This document shows positions 8,062 through 18,436 of a DNA stretch of 64,000 nt, piece by piece. The notes under the pieces were generated by a model. It was not told where the DNA came from, ran no database searches, and saw only the letters and a program-made list of their open reading frames with translations. A program made the translations under genes and the position numbers. How positions within the stretch are numbered: the first letter of the stretch is position 1; every line of letters begins with the position of its first letter. The stretch spans positions 186,001-250,000 of the forward strand of contig NZ_JAAKZC010000001.1 in the NCBI RefSeq assembly GCF_015230015.1, written 5' to 3'. This stretch comes from Campylobacter concisus. GTDB lineage: Bacteria; Campylobacterota; Campylobacteria; Campylobacterales; Campylobacteraceae.

Positions 8062-9276
8062 ATGAGTAAAATAGCGATTATCGGAGATAGTTTTAGTGCG
8101 TTGTTTACGGCACTTGAGCTAGCTAAAAAGAATGAAGAAATTTTAGTTATTAGTAGCCAAAAAGATGAGTTTGAGAGCGGAATTTTAACCCCATTTAACA
8201 CCCCAGCTCTCGCAAGAGATGGCGCGATATCTAGCTCATTTTTGGGGCTAGTTAGTAAAAAAAGCGAGCTTGATATAGCACTTTGCCTAAATGAAAATTT
8301 TAGAGCTTGGATGGCGAATTTCACGCTTAAATCAACAAAGACTCACGATAAAAAGATGAGAATTTTGTTTAAGAAATTTGGACAAAAGAGCTTTGAAATT
8401 TTAAAAGAGCTAAGCGAAAAATATCCGCAGATAAAATTTGAAAAAAGTGGCGTTTATCTCATCTTTAGCGAGGATGAGAGCTTTAAAAAGAGGCTTGATG
8501 AGACAAGGGTCGCTGATAGCGAGCAAGAAATTTTAAGCGTGGATAGTGAGCTAGCAAATTTTGGCCTGATAAATAAAAATATAAAAGGGGCGCTAAATTT
8601 AGCTAAAAACGCGAGTATCAATGTTAAAGAGCTACGAAACGCACTTTTTAGCGAGCTAAATGAGCTTGGAGTGCAGTTTATAAATGATGAAATTTATGAG
8701 CTAAAAACGCAGGGGCAAGCCGTGCAAAAGGCTGTTGGCGCAGCTGGCGAGTACGAGGCTGATAGCTTTGTCGTGGCGAGCAGGAATTTGGAGCTTTCAA
8801 GCAAACTTGGGACAAATTTAAGCGCCATTTTGGCTAAATTTTACACCATAGATCTTGTGTTAAACGAAGATCAGATACCTAAAAAACCGATCATTTTAAA
8901 TGATATGTTTGCCAAAATTTATCCAACTAAAAATGGCGTCACGATCATCACAAATTTACAAGTGGGCGCTATCGATACGCTTGTAAAAACAGAAAAGATC
9001 AACGCATTTTTAAACGAGCTAAAAAGACACCTTGGCATAAGCGAGCTAAAAGAGCCTAGTTTTAGGGCAAATTTTGTGCTTCTTAGCTCAAACGACAAGC
9101 CAGCTCTTGGACGAGATGAGACATATCAAAATTTACTCTATAACCAAGCGTACGGGCTAAATGAACTAAGTTACGCACCACACTTTGCAGGCGTTTTGGC
9201 TGATCTTATTAAAGAGGGCAAAAGCAACGAAGATAGCGATGAAATTTTACTTTTTAGCTCATTTTATGAGGGCTAA
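8062..9276 (+). CDS. FAD-dependent oxidoreductase, DadA/DAO-like
   Basis: This 404-residue protein has a Rossmann start ([20 protein letters not shown]) and an acidic strand end, followed by a DAO-superfamily layout. The C-terminal block with [21 protein letters not shown] and [12 protein letters not shown] matches the FAD-closing region of D-amino-acid dehydrogenase-like enzymes. The nucleotide loop is degenerate: GDSFSA replaces the usual GxGxxG. Substrate unknown. Two adjacent ATGs exist; GAAGGG is better spaced for 8062. miaA begins 2 bases after the stop, so the pair is cotranscribed. Confidence 0.75.
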   Translation: MSKIAIIGDSFSALFTALELAKKNEEILVISSQKDEFESGILTPFNTPALARDGAISSSFLGLVSKKSELDIALCLNENFRAWMANFTLKSTKTHDKKMRILFKKFGQKSFEILKELSEKYPQIKFEKSGVYLIFSEDESFKKRLDETRVADSEQEILSVDSELANFGLINKNIKGALNLAKNASINVKELRNALFSELNELGVQFINDEIYELKTQGQAVQKAVGAAGEYEADSFVVASRNLELSSKLGTNLSAILAKFYTIDLVLNEDQIPKKPIILNDMFAKIYPTKNGVTIITNLQVGAIDTLVKTEKINAFLNELKRHLGISELKEPSFRANFVLLSSNDKPALGRDETYQNLLYNQAYGLNELSYAPHFAGVLADLIKEGKSNEDSDEILLFSSFYEG

Positions 9277-9278
9277 AT

Positions 9279-10154
9279 TTGTTTAAAGAACTAGCGCTAA
9301 TTGGCACCACAGCAAGCGGCAAGAGCGATCTAGCCTTTGAGCTAGCAAAGGAATTTGGGGGCGTCATCCTAAGCCTTGACTCGCTAGCACTTTATAAAGA
9401 GATAGATATCGCCAGCGCAAAGCCAAAGCCCTGGCAACTGGAGGCTGTGAGGCACTTTGGGGTGGATGAAATTTACCCTGATGAGGAATTTAGCGTTGGG
9501 GCATTTTTTGAAATTTACAAAAAGGCAAAGGAATTTGCGTGCTCACAAGGCTGCCCGCTTATCATCACAGGCGGCAGCGGCTTTTATCTAAAGGCGATGC
9601 TTAGCGGTCTTGCGCCAGACGTGCCAAAATGCGAGCTAAATTTAAGCAACGAGGAAATTTACGATCTGGCTTTACAAAATGACCCTGAGTTTGCAGGCAA
9701 ATTTAGTCAAAACGACTCTTATCGTCTCGAAAAATGGTATCAAATTTATAAATTTAGCGGCCAAATTCCAAGCGTTTGGCTACAAGAAAACACCAAGCCA
9801 AGCGTCATAAAAGAGCTTGTGATATTTGAAATTTTGTGGGATAAAGAGGAGCTTAGAGCTCGCATAGCAAAGCGGACAAAAAATATGCTAGATGAGGGCT
9901 TGATAGATGAGGCGAAGTTTTTATTTGGCAAGTATAAGAGCGAGCCAAAACCCTTAAAATCGATAGGTCTAAAGGAGTGCAAGCAGTTTTTGGAGGGTGA
10001 AATTTCAAAAAGTGAGCTTGAAACTCTCATCGCTACGCACACAGCTCAGCTTGCTAAGCGTCAGCGAACCTTTAATAGGTCGCAGTTTGAGAAGAAATTT
10101 GTTGGCGACTTGGTGCAGACTAGAGGTGAAATTTTGAAATTTTTAAAAGTATAA
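9279..10154 (+). CDS. miaA: tRNA dimethylallyltransferase MiaA
   Basis: MiaA transfers a dimethylallyl group to N6 of A37 in tRNAs reading U-starting codons. The P-loop GTTASGKS is at 9-16, the catalytic [18 protein letters not shown] block is at about 31-48, and [11 protein letters not shown] near 97-107 is typical. The C-terminal [11 protein letters not shown] is the end of the tRNA-binding region. The start codon is TTG, with GAGGG about seven bases upstream; no in-frame ATG gives the P-loop. It ends in the convergent gap facing nifU. Confidence 0.95.
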   Translation: MFKELALIGTTASGKSDLAFELAKEFGGVILSLDSLALYKEIDIASAKPKPWQLEAVRHFGVDEIYPDEEFSVGAFFEIYKKAKEFACSQGCPLIITGGSGFYLKAMLSGLAPDVPKCELNLSNEEIYDLALQNDPEFAGKFSQNDSYRLEKWYQIYKFSGQIPSVWLQENTKPSVIKELVIFEILWDKEELRARIAKRTKNMLDEGLIDEAKFLFGKYKSEPKPLKSIGLKECKQFLEGEISKSELETLIATHTAQLAKRQRTFNRSQFEKKFVGDLVQTRGEILKFLKV

Positions 10155-10200
10155 ATTTGAGTTAAATTTAAATTGTCTAGGTGGTAAATTTAATTTAGCA

Positions 10201-10208
10201 GGGGGGGG
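10201..10208. repeat. G8 homopolymer in the miaA/nifU convergent gap
   Basis: Eight consecutive G residues occur in an otherwise AT-rich 86-base gap between two convergent genes. Tracts of this length slip readily in Campylobacter and underlie phase variation when they sit in a reading frame or promoter. Here the tract is outside both genes: the nifU stop is at 10241-10243 and the miaA stop at 10152-10154. Confidence 0.9.
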
Positions 10209-10234
10209 CGAACAGCTCCAAAAGAAGCCGTTCG
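10209..10234. terminator. Imperfect hairpin between miaA and nifU
   Basis: CGAACAGCTCC and GAAGCCGTTCG can pair across a short A-rich loop with two mismatches, directly next to the G8 tract. The position between convergent genes suggests a shared terminator. U-tracts are weak on both sides, so confidence is moderate. Confidence 0.45.
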
Positions 10235-10240
10235 ATAAAT

Positions 10241-11233
10241 TTATATAGGCATGACCCTGATTTTTGGGCTTAGGCTCTCTTGTAAGACATTTTCTATCGC
10301 ATAAAGCGTGCCAGTAGAGCCACTTGAACAGCCTGAGCAAGCGCCAAGATAGCGGATATAAACATCGATATTTTCGCCGTTATCGTTTCTGATGTCTATG
10401 ATCTCTAAATTTCCGCCATCCATCATAAGCATCGGGCGGATCTCTTTATCGATGATCGATTCGATCGCTTTTAGCTGACCAACCATCGTCATGCTCTCAA
10501 AGCTAACGTCGCTAAGCGTATTGTTTGCTTGAGCGTTGGCCTGAGTCTCGAGCCTTTCTTGCTCCATCTCGGCCCTAGTATCACGCAAGATATCAACAAG
10601 GTAGTAGTCCTTTTTCTCGTGTCCGCCAGGTCTAACGCATGACTTGCAAAATGCTCCAGCTTTGGTGTACTGCGTGATCTCCTCAACCGTGTGAAGGTCG
10701 TTTAGTCTTATCACCTCTTTGATCGTGCCAAGGCTCACCCTAGCGCACTCGCAAACGATGATCTCATCTTCAAAGTGCTCTGGGTCTATGCCCTTGTAGC
10801 TTGCAGCAGCTGCCTTGATGACGTCGTATGCCATAACTGAGCAGTGCATCTTTTGAGGTGGCACAGCTGGGGTGTCTGGGTTGTCACGCATAGCTCTTTC
10901 AACATCTAAATTTGTTATCTTAACCGCTTCATCGACAGTTTTGCCGATGCAAAGCTCAGCCATCGTGTCAGAGCTAGCTATCGCCGTGCCACAGCCAAAG
11001 CTTTTAAATTTAGCGTCTATTATCTTGTCAGTTTTCTCATCAACGAGCCAATAAAGCCTGACCGCGTCGCCGCAGCTTTCTGCGCCAAAGTCAGCGATGA
11101 TGAGCTTTGCGTTTGCTTTTTTGGCGTCCTCTTCGGTTAGCTCGCCCATGAATTTAGGATTATTCATCCTATCTTGCACTACCTTTGAGTATTCATCCCA
11201 GATAGAGCCTCCGATTAAGTTATTTTTTGCCAT
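10241..11233 (-). CDS. nifU: NifU-type Fe-S cluster scaffold protein
   Basis: This 330-residue modular scaffold receives sulfur from NifS and assembles Fe-S clusters. Three domains are visible in order: an IscU-like domain with Cys54, Cys81 and Cys131; a BFD-like [2Fe-2S] domain with CEC (161, 163) and CKSC (196, 199); and the C-terminal NifU domain with CSGC (299, 302). Epsilonproteobacteria use this NIF-type machinery for general Fe-S assembly rather than nitrogen fixation. It lies 16 bases downstream of nifS, in one operon. Confidence 0.96.
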   Translation of the reverse strand: MAKNNLIGGSIWDEYSKVVQDRMNNPKFMGELTEEDAKKANAKLIIADFGAESCGDAVRLYWLVDEKTDKIIDAKFKSFGCGTAIASSDTMAELCIGKTVDEAVKITNLDVERAMRDNPDTPAVPPQKMHCSVMAYDVIKAAAASYKGIDPEHFEDEIIVCECARVSLGTIKEVIRLNDLHTVEEITQYTKAGAFCKSCVRPGGHEKKDYYLVDILRDTRAEMEQERLETQANAQANNTLSDVSFESMTMVGQLKAIESIIDKEIRPMLMMDGGNLEIIDIRNDNGENIDVYIRYLGACSGCSSGSTGTLYAIENVLQESLSPKIRVMPI

Positions 11234-11249
11234 GTTTTTCCTTTAAATT

Positions 11250-12506
<1,257 letters not shown>

Positions 12507-12786
12507 TTAAAAGCAAGTTTAAAAAATAGCTTTAGTTTTTTCAATATTTGGCTCATTTTGATAGTAAAATATATTGAAATTCCTTATCAATATTTGGCAG
12601 ATACGCCATTTGCGAAATTTGGTCTAAAAAAGCCTATTTTACTCTTAATATTAATTATTTTTCTTAAGGATTGATTATTATAAAGCAAAATTATTAATAT
12701 GCTGGATATAAAATAAAAAAATAAAAACAAACTTTGATGGCTTTTATAAAAAGATATATATTTTAAAATTTATTTTTAGAATATTT

Positions 12787-12814
12787 TTGTAATGTCACAC
12801 ATTTTTGCTAAACT
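12787..12814 (+). promoter_or_regulatory. Candidate aqpZ promoter
   Basis: An extended -10 element, TGC followed by TAAACT (12809-12814), has TTGTAA (12787-12792) 16 bases upstream. It lies 34 bases before the aqpZ ATG, which has an AAAGGGAAG ribosome site. The match to consensus is partial (4 of 6 in both boxes). Confidence 0.45.
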
Positions 12815-12847
12815 CACCCGTTTTTAAATTTACCTAAAAGGGAAGAG

Positions 12848-13555
12848 ATGAAAAAATATTTAGCCGAGTTTTTTGGCACATTTTGGTTAGTTTTTGGAGG
12901 TTGCGGTAGTGCGATATTTGCTGCGGCTTTTCCAGAGCTTGGTATTGGCTTTGTAGGCGTTGCGTTTGCTTTTGGTCTTACAGTTCTTACGATGGCTTAC
13001 GCAGTTGGTCACATCAGCGGCGGTCACTTCAACCCTGCTGTCTCAGTCGGCTTGCTAGTTGGCGGAAGATTTGACAAAAAAGACTTCGTGCCTTACGTCA
13101 TCGCACAGGTTATCGGAGCGATCGCAGCTGCTGGCGTGCTATATCTTATCGCTTCAGGCAAGGCTGGATTTGACGCTACTGCGAGCGGTTTTGCTAGTAA
13201 CGGATACGGCGAGCACTCACCAAATGGCTACAATCTAGTCTCAGCGCTAGTTGCAGAGATAGTTCTAACTGCGTTTTTCCTTATCATCATCCTAGGTGCT
13301 ACTGACGAGCGTGCTCCAAAAGGCTTTGCACCTATCGCTATTGGTCTTGGCTTGACACTTATCCACCTTATCTCGATACCTATCACAAACACATCAGTTA
13401 ACCCAGCTCGCTCAACTGGCGTTGCGATATTTCAAGGCACTTGGGCGCTAGAGCAGCTTTGGCTTTTCTGGGTTGCACCTATTGTTGGAGCTATCATCGG
13501 AGCTATCATTTATAGGATCTTAGGCTGCACATGCGGCTGCAAAAGCGCAAAATAA
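12848..13555 (+). CDS. aqpZ: Aquaporin Z-like water channel
   Basis: This 235-residue MIP-family channel has six membrane helices. Both NPA boxes are intact (HFNPAVSVG, Asn62-Ala64; SVNPARSTG, Asn185-Ala187). The arginine after the second NPA (Arg188) and a histidine in the helix preceding the second NPA (LIHLIS) fit the narrow filter of a water-selective AqpZ rather than a glycerol channel. The C-terminus ends in a short cysteine-rich tail (CTCGC). It is a single-gene transcript: own promoter, terminator directly after, convergent gene beyond. Confidence 0.94.
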   Translation: MKKYLAEFFGTFWLVFGGCGSAIFAAAFPELGIGFVGVAFAFGLTVLTMAYAVGHISGGHFNPAVSVGLLVGGRFDKKDFVPYVIAQVIGAIAAAGVLYLIASGKAGFDATASGFASNGYGEHSPNGYNLVSALVAEIVLTAFFLIIILGATDERAPKGFAPIAIGLGLTLIHLISIPITNTSVNPARSTGVAIFQGTWALEQLWLFWVAPIVGAIIGAIIYRILGCTCGCKSAK

Positions 13556-13570
13556 TTAAATTTATACTTC

Positions 13571-13600
13571 AAGGGCGTTTCGCCCTTTCTGCTCTTTTAA
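13571..13600 (+). terminator. Rho-independent terminator after aqpZ
   Basis: A perfect 7-bp stem, AAGGGCG/CGCCCTT, with a TTT loop is followed by a pyrimidine-rich run ending in TTTT. It begins 16 bases after the aqpZ stop. Confidence 0.8.
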
Positions 13601-13643
13601 ATTTAAATAAGTAAAAAGAAATTTATAAGATATTTTGAGGGAT

Positions 13644-13669
13644 CATCTAAGAAATTTAATTCTTAGATG
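13644..13669. repeat. Perfect 10-bp inverted repeat between aqpZ and the cme operon
   Basis: CATCTAAGAA and TTCTTAGATG are perfectly complementary around an ATTTAA loop. The hairpin lies 11 bases beyond the end of the last cme-side gene (13680). It could be the operon terminator, but the T-run expected after it on the minus strand is missing, so it may instead protect the 3' end. Confidence 0.6.
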
Positions 13670-13679
13670 AAAAGAGTTT

Positions 13680-13907
13680 TTAGGCCTTTTTTGTCATCGC
13701 CCTAATAGGTATAACAAATATCGCTGCAATAAGGTAAAAAACGATACCAAAGACAGCTGCCATCATAAATATCTCGCCGATATCATAAAAGCTTGACTCA
13801 AGCCTAATCGTATCGACGTAATTTATCGCAAACCATAATGCTACGCCAAGAGCGATAGCAAAAACAAAAAAACCCCAAGAAAATAAAAAATTTAAAATCT
13901 TAGTCAT
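13680..13907 (-). CDS. Small two-helix membrane protein downstream of cmeC
   Basis: This 75-residue protein has two membrane segments (about 8-28 and 45-68) and a basic tail (RAMTKKA). It starts 21 bases after cmeC with a GGAG ribosome site 8 bases before ATG 13907, so it is probably the last gene of the cmeABC transcript. C. jejuni also has a small gene following cmeC. A role as a pump accessory is possible but rests only on position. Confidence 0.75.
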   Translation of the reverse strand: MTKILNFLFSWGFFVFAIALGVALWFAINYVDTIRLESSFYDIGEIFMMAAVFGIVFYLIAAIFVIPIRAMTKKA

Positions 13908-13928
13908 CAACTTTTCTCCTTTTTGAGT

Positions 13929-15311
13929 TTATTTATCTACCTTAAATCCGCCGCCAAGTGCTCTATAAACTTCAACCGCGCTATCTACCTCATCAAGCTT
14001 AGCTGAGATATCTTGAAGCTTTGCTTGAAGCAAATTCCTCTGTGCATCAAGAAGCTCTAAGTGACCGATATAGCCAGCGTTATACTGATCTTTAGCAAGC
14101 GAATAAATTTTTTGCTGCGATTGTAGCAAATTTTTTACCTGATCCAAAGAGAGCTTTGCGTTTTGCCTTGATATAAGGGCATCTCTAACCTCACCAAGGG
14201 CCGATCTGACAGTCGCTTCATAAGTGACGGCCGCGATTTGCTCGTTTGTCTCAGCAACTCGGACATTGTTTTTTGTCCTGCCATAGTCAAATATCTTTTG
14301 AGCTAAAGAGCCACCTATATTCCAAGTATTGGCATTTCCTACAAATATATTTTCAAAATCAACACTCGTAAAGCCTAAAAGTCCAGTAAGTGAGATCGTA
14401 GGAAAATAATCAGCTTTTGCCACGCCCACAAGAGCATTTGTAGCTTTTAGATCTGCTAGCGCCTTTGCCACATCGCTTCTTCTAAGCAAGACATCTGAGC
14501 TGATGCCAGCCTTTATCTCAGGCGAACTTGGTAAATTTTGCGCACTAGCAACAGCTCCTTTTAAAATTTCATCATTGCTTTTTCCAGTTAGGATGGCTAG
14601 CGAAGTAAGCGCTTGCGACTTTGAGTTTAGCACTGAAGTTAGGCTAGTCTTCGCCCTCTCTACTTCAGCCTTGCTTTGCAGATAGGTCATCTCATTTATG
14701 CCACCAAGATCAAGCTGCGTCTTGCGAAGTGCTAACGTATCTTCGTAGGTTTTTAGAGTCTCTTTTAGCACCGCTTCTTGCATGTTTAGCGATACTAGAG
14801 CAAAGTAGCTTTTTGCCACACTTGAGCTAAGGCTTAGTCTGGCGCTATCATAGTCAAATTTGCTCGCATTTAAATTTTCATTAGCTGCAAGCACGCTATT
14901 TCTTACTCTGCCCCAGAGATCTATCTCGTAGTTTAGTCCTAAATTTATGCTCGAGCTTCTATAGCGTGTTTGAGGCTGCCCAGTGTAAGTTTCACCACTG
15001 GTCTTTGCCTTGGTATAACTTACATTTAAATTTACCCCTGGCAGCAAATCAGCCTCAGCAATACCAAGGCTTGCTTTTGCTTTTTGTAAATTTAAATATG
15101 CAATGCGTAAATTTGTATTTTTCTCAAGTGCGCTTTCGACTAGAGAATTTAAATTTTCATCGTGAAATTCTTTCCACCAAAGATCTCTTATGTCGCTTGT
15201 CTCGAAAGTGTATGTTGAGGTGAAATTTGTATCCACATTTGGCATATCTGGGCGAAACGAGCAACCAGCCAAAAACGCCGCTGTTATAAGTATAAACGCC
15301 TTATTTCTCAT
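13929..15311 (-). CDS. cmeC: Outer-membrane channel of the CmeABC multidrug pump
   Basis: CmeC is a TolC-like outer-membrane factor that forms the exit duct of the tripartite pump. A signal sequence and lipobox (FLAGC) are followed by two repeated OEP domains rich in long helices. LWGRVRNSV near 140 and AKADYFPTISLTG near 310 are family landmarks. ATG 15311 overlaps the end of cmeB by 11 bases and has GGAG upstream; the in-frame extension to 15344 lies inside cmeB. The length is 460 residues. Confidence 0.93.
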   Translation of the reverse strand: MRNKAFILITAAFLAGCSFRPDMPNVDTNFTSTYTFETSDIRDLWWKEFHDENLNSLVESALEKNTNLRIAYLNLQKAKASLGIAEADLLPGVNLNVSYTKAKTSGETYTGQPQTRYRSSSINLGLNYEIDLWGRVRNSVLAANENLNASKFDYDSARLSLSSSVAKSYFALVSLNMQEAVLKETLKTYEDTLALRKTQLDLGGINEMTYLQSKAEVERAKTSLTSVLNSKSQALTSLAILTGKSNDEILKGAVASAQNLPSSPEIKAGISSDVLLRRSDVAKALADLKATNALVGVAKADYFPTISLTGLLGFTSVDFENIFVGNANTWNIGGSLAQKIFDYGRTKNNVRVAETNEQIAAVTYEATVRSALGEVRDALISRQNAKLSLDQVKNLLQSQQKIYSLAKDQYNAGYIGHLELLDAQRNLLQAKLQDISAKLDEVDSAVEVYRALGGGFKVDK

Positions 15312-18300
15312 CTTTTTTTGCTCCCTTTTTCCAGTATTTTTCATTTAAATTTTCAAGCAAATAGTAAAACAACGGCACGAAAAATATCGCTATCGTAGTA
15401 GAAGCGATCATACCGCCAACCACGCCAGTTCCTAGTGAGTGGCGAGATGCAGCGCCTGCGCCTGTGCTTATAACCATTGGGAAAACACCTAGAGTAAATG
15501 CGATCGAAGTCATTACAATTGGTCTAAAGCGAAGTTTGGCCGCGTTTATCGCTGCGTCAAATATACTCTTACCGCTCTCGCGCTCTTGCATAGCAAATTC
15601 TACGATCAAAATGGCGTTTTTGGCCGCTAGGCCGATGAGTAACAAGAGTCCGATCTCAAAGTAGATATCGTTTGTCAGCCCTCTTATCCAAACAGCTAGC
15701 AACGAGCCAAATACCGCAAACGGCACGGCAGTGATGACTGCAAGCGGGATGAGCCATCTTTCGTACTGAGCCGCAAGGATCAAAAAGACAAAGACCATAC
15801 CAAAGATAAAGGCGACTGTGCCTGTTCCTTGAGAATTTACCTCTTGATATGCTGTTCCAGCCCAGCTTATAGCGTACTCATCGCTGCTTAGTGTGTCATT
15901 TACGACCTCTTGTATCGCTCTTATCGCATCGCCTGATGTGTAGCCAGGTTTTGGATCGCCCATGATCTTAGCTGCTGGAAAGAGGTTAAATCTATCAACG
16001 ATATCAGGTCCGATCGATCTTGTAAGCGTTACGACCGAATTTAGTGGCACCATGCCGCCATCTTTTGAGCGGACGAAAATTTTTCTTAGATCCTCGGGGT
16101 TGTTTCTAAAGTTATCGCTTGCCCTTGCATATACGCGGTATGATTTACCCGCAAGGTTGAAGTCGTTTATGTAGTAAGAGCCAAAGCTAGCTGCTATCGT
16201 GCTAAAAATTTCGCTCTCGCTTACGCCAAATAGCCTTGCTTTTTCTTTATCAACCGTGATCTTAAACTGGCGGTAGTTTGTCTCAAGCGTCGTTCTTACG
16301 CCAGTTAGCTCAGGTCTTGCGTTTGCAGCTGCAGTTACCTTTCTAGCATCCGCTTCTATCTCGTTGTAGCTCTTGCCGCTCTTATTTTGTAGATACATCT
16401 CAAAGCCGCCAGTCATTGATAGACCCATGATAGGTGGCACATTTACGACAAAAGTCATTGAGTTTTTTGAACCCCAAAGCATGCCGTTAAACTGACCTAC
16501 TAAGGCATCTGCACCGTCCGTTGCACCTTTTCTTTCGTTCCAGTCTTTTAGCTTGACAAAGCTGATGGCCGAGTTTTCTCTAAGTGAGCTAGCTAGCATA
16601 TCATAGCCTGCAAATCCCATGGTAAATTCGACATTTGGGTTGCTCAAAATGGCGTTACTAATAGATTTTACCTCTTCTTTGGTCTTTAGCATATTTGTTG
16701 AAGGTGGAAGCGAGGTGATAACCATCAAAGCGCCCTTATCTTCTGAAGGCACAAGCCCTTTTGGCACTTTTTGAAAAAGGCCATACGTAGCAAATCCCAT
16801 TATGCCAATGACTATAAAGCTAATGATGACGTGTTTTAAAATTTTTGCCACGCCTGCTGTGAAAATTTTAGTACTAAAATCAAAGAAGTCGTTAAATTTC
16901 TGAACTATCCAAAATGGCTTGCTCTCTTGCCTTTTAAGCATAACCGCACAAAGTGCTGGCGTAAGAGTAAGAGCGACAAAGCCTGAGATACAAACAGCAA
17001 CAACAAGTGTTAGCGCAAACTGCTTTTGTATAACGCCTACAAAGCCCTCCATAAATGAAACTGGCACGAAAACCGCGCAAAGCACGAGCACGATAGAGAT
17101 TACTGGGGTTTGTACCTCCTCCATCGCCTTAAACGTGGCGTCTTTTACGCTTATTTCTTTATCTTCATGCAAAATTCTCTCAACGTTTTCTATAACGATG
17201 ATCGCGTCATCTACGACGATACCGATGGCTAAAATCAAGGCAAAAAGTGTGATCAAATTTATACTAAAGCCCATAACATAAAGACCGCCAAATGTGCCTA
17301 TTATAGAGACTGGAACGGCAAGCATTGGTATGATGGTAGCTCTAAAGCTCTTTAAGAAGAAGTACATTACGATAAGAACTAGTACCATCGCTTCTATGAA
17401 AGTTTTTATAACTTCGTCTATTGAGACGGTGATAAATTCAGTTGGGTTGTAGGCTATGGTGTGCTCTAGTCCAACTGGATAGGTTTTCTTTAGCTCTTCA
17501 AGCTTTGCTTTGACCGCTTCAGCAGTTGCAAGTGCGTTTGCATCGTTTTGTAAAAATAGTAAAAGTGGCACTGCTGGTTTGCCATTTAGCATAGCTTCAG
17601 ATGCGTAGCTAGCAGCTCCAAGCTCAACTGTGGCGACCTCTTTTAGTTTTACCACGGTGCCATCTTCACTCTTTATCAAAATTTCGTCAAACTGCTTTGG
17701 ATCTTTAAAACGTCCTTCAGAAACTACTGAATAAACATAAGGATTTTCACCCTTTGATGGCTGCTCGCCGATCTTACCAGCGGCGTATTGTGAGTTTTGA
17801 ATTTTTACTTGAGAGATGACGTCGCTTGGAGTTAGTTTAAATTGAGCAAGTCTGTCTGGCTTTAGCCAAATTCTCATCGAGTACTCTTTGTTGCCAATTA
17901 GTACTGTATCGCCGATACCATTTACCCTTTTGATCTCGTCAGCAATGTTTAAATTTACATAGTTATATAGCTCAACTTGGTTCATATTTGGATTTGTAAA
18001 GCCAACTACTTGAAGGATCGAACCACTTCTTTCACGCACCGTTACGCCCATATTTTGCACCTCTTGAGGTAGCCTTGAAAGGGCAGCTTGGACGCGGTTA
18101 TTTACGTCTATCGTAGCTTGTTTTGCTGATGATCCGATCTTAAAATATACGCTTATATTCATCGTACCAGCAGAGCTTGACGTGCTTTGCATATAGAGCA
18201 TATTTTCAACACCATTTATCTGATCTTCGATCGCACTTGCGACTGAGTCGGCGATAGTCTGCGCATCAGCACCGCTATATGTCGCAGTTACAGAGACAGT

Positions 18301-18426
18301 AGGCGGAGTAAGACTTGGATATTCCTCTATCGGAAGCCCTTTGATACCCATAAGACCTGCTATAACTATGATGATAGATATAACGGTTGCAAATATCGGG
18401 CGGTTTATGAAAAATCTTGAAAACAT
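15301..18426 (-). CDS. cmeB: RND-family multidrug efflux transporter CmeB
   Basis: CmeB is the inner-membrane proton-driven pump of the CmeABC complex, exporting antibiotics and bile salts. The 1,041-residue protein has the duplicated RND plan of twelve helices and two large periplasmic loops. The proton-relay pair is in GIVVDDAIIVIENVERI (about 400-416). FINRPIFATVISIIIVIAG at the N-terminus and GLAAKNAILIVEFA in the second half are HAE1 hallmarks. It starts 10 bases after cmeA and overlaps cmeC. Confidence 0.95.
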   Translation of the reverse strand: MFSRFFINRPIFATVISIIIVIAGLMGIKGLPIEEYPSLTPPTVSVTATYSGADAQTIADSVASAIEDQINGVENMLYMQSTSSSAGTMNISVYFKIGSSAKQATIDVNNRVQAALSRLPQEVQNMGVTVRERSGSILQVVGFTNPNMNQVELYNYVNLNIADEIKRVNGIGDTVLIGNKEYSMRIWLKPDRLAQFKLTPSDVISQVKIQNSQYAAGKIGEQPSKGENPYVYSVVSEGRFKDPKQFDEILIKSEDGTVVKLKEVATVELGAASYASEAMLNGKPAVPLLLFLQNDANALATAEAVKAKLEELKKTYPVGLEHTIAYNPTEFITVSIDEVIKTFIEAMVLVLIVMYFFLKSFRATIIPMLAVPVSIIGTFGGLYVMGFSINLITLFALILAIGIVVDDAIIVIENVERILHEDKEISVKDATFKAMEEVQTPVISIVLVLCAVFVPVSFMEGFVGVIQKQFALTLVVAVCISGFVALTLTPALCAVMLKRQESKPFWIVQKFNDFFDFSTKIFTAGVAKILKHVIISFIVIGIMGFATYGLFQKVPKGLVPSEDKGALMVITSLPPSTNMLKTKEEVKSISNAILSNPNVEFTMGFAGYDMLASSLRENSAISFVKLKDWNERKGATDGADALVGQFNGMLWGSKNSMTFVVNVPPIMGLSMTGGFEMYLQNKSGKSYNEIEADARKVTAAANARPELTGVRTTLETNYRQFKITVDKEKARLFGVSESEIFSTIAASFGSYYINDFNLAGKSYRVYARASDNFRNNPEDLRKIFVRSKDGGMVPLNSVVTLTRSIGPDIVDRFNLFPAAKIMGDPKPGYTSGDAIRAIQEVVNDTLSSDEYAISWAGTAYQEVNSQGTGTVAFIFGMVFVFLILAAQYERWLIPLAVITAVPFAVFGSLLAVWIRGLTNDIYFEIGLLLLIGLAAKNAILIVEFAMQERESGKSIFDAAINAAKLRFRPIVMTSIAFTLGVFPMVISTGAGAASRHSLGTGVVGGMIASTTIAIFFVPLFYYLLENLNEKYWKKGAKKDEK

Positions 18427-18436
18427 CTATCTGCCT

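Noticed and set aside
8028-8324. A 98-codon minus-strand frame at the start of the FAD oxidoreductase
   Set aside because: It is antisense to a better-supported gene with a GAAGGG ribosome site and a Rossmann motif.
10143-10340. A minus-strand frame through the G8 tract, suggesting a phase-variable gene
   Set aside because: It overlaps the end of nifU in another frame, has no ribosome site and no protein-like composition; the G8 is therefore treated as intergenic.
15301-15344. A longer CmeC start at 15344
   Set aside because: It would put the first 11 residues inside cmeB and ahead of the signal sequence; ATG 15311 begins directly before the signal peptide and has GGAG upstream.
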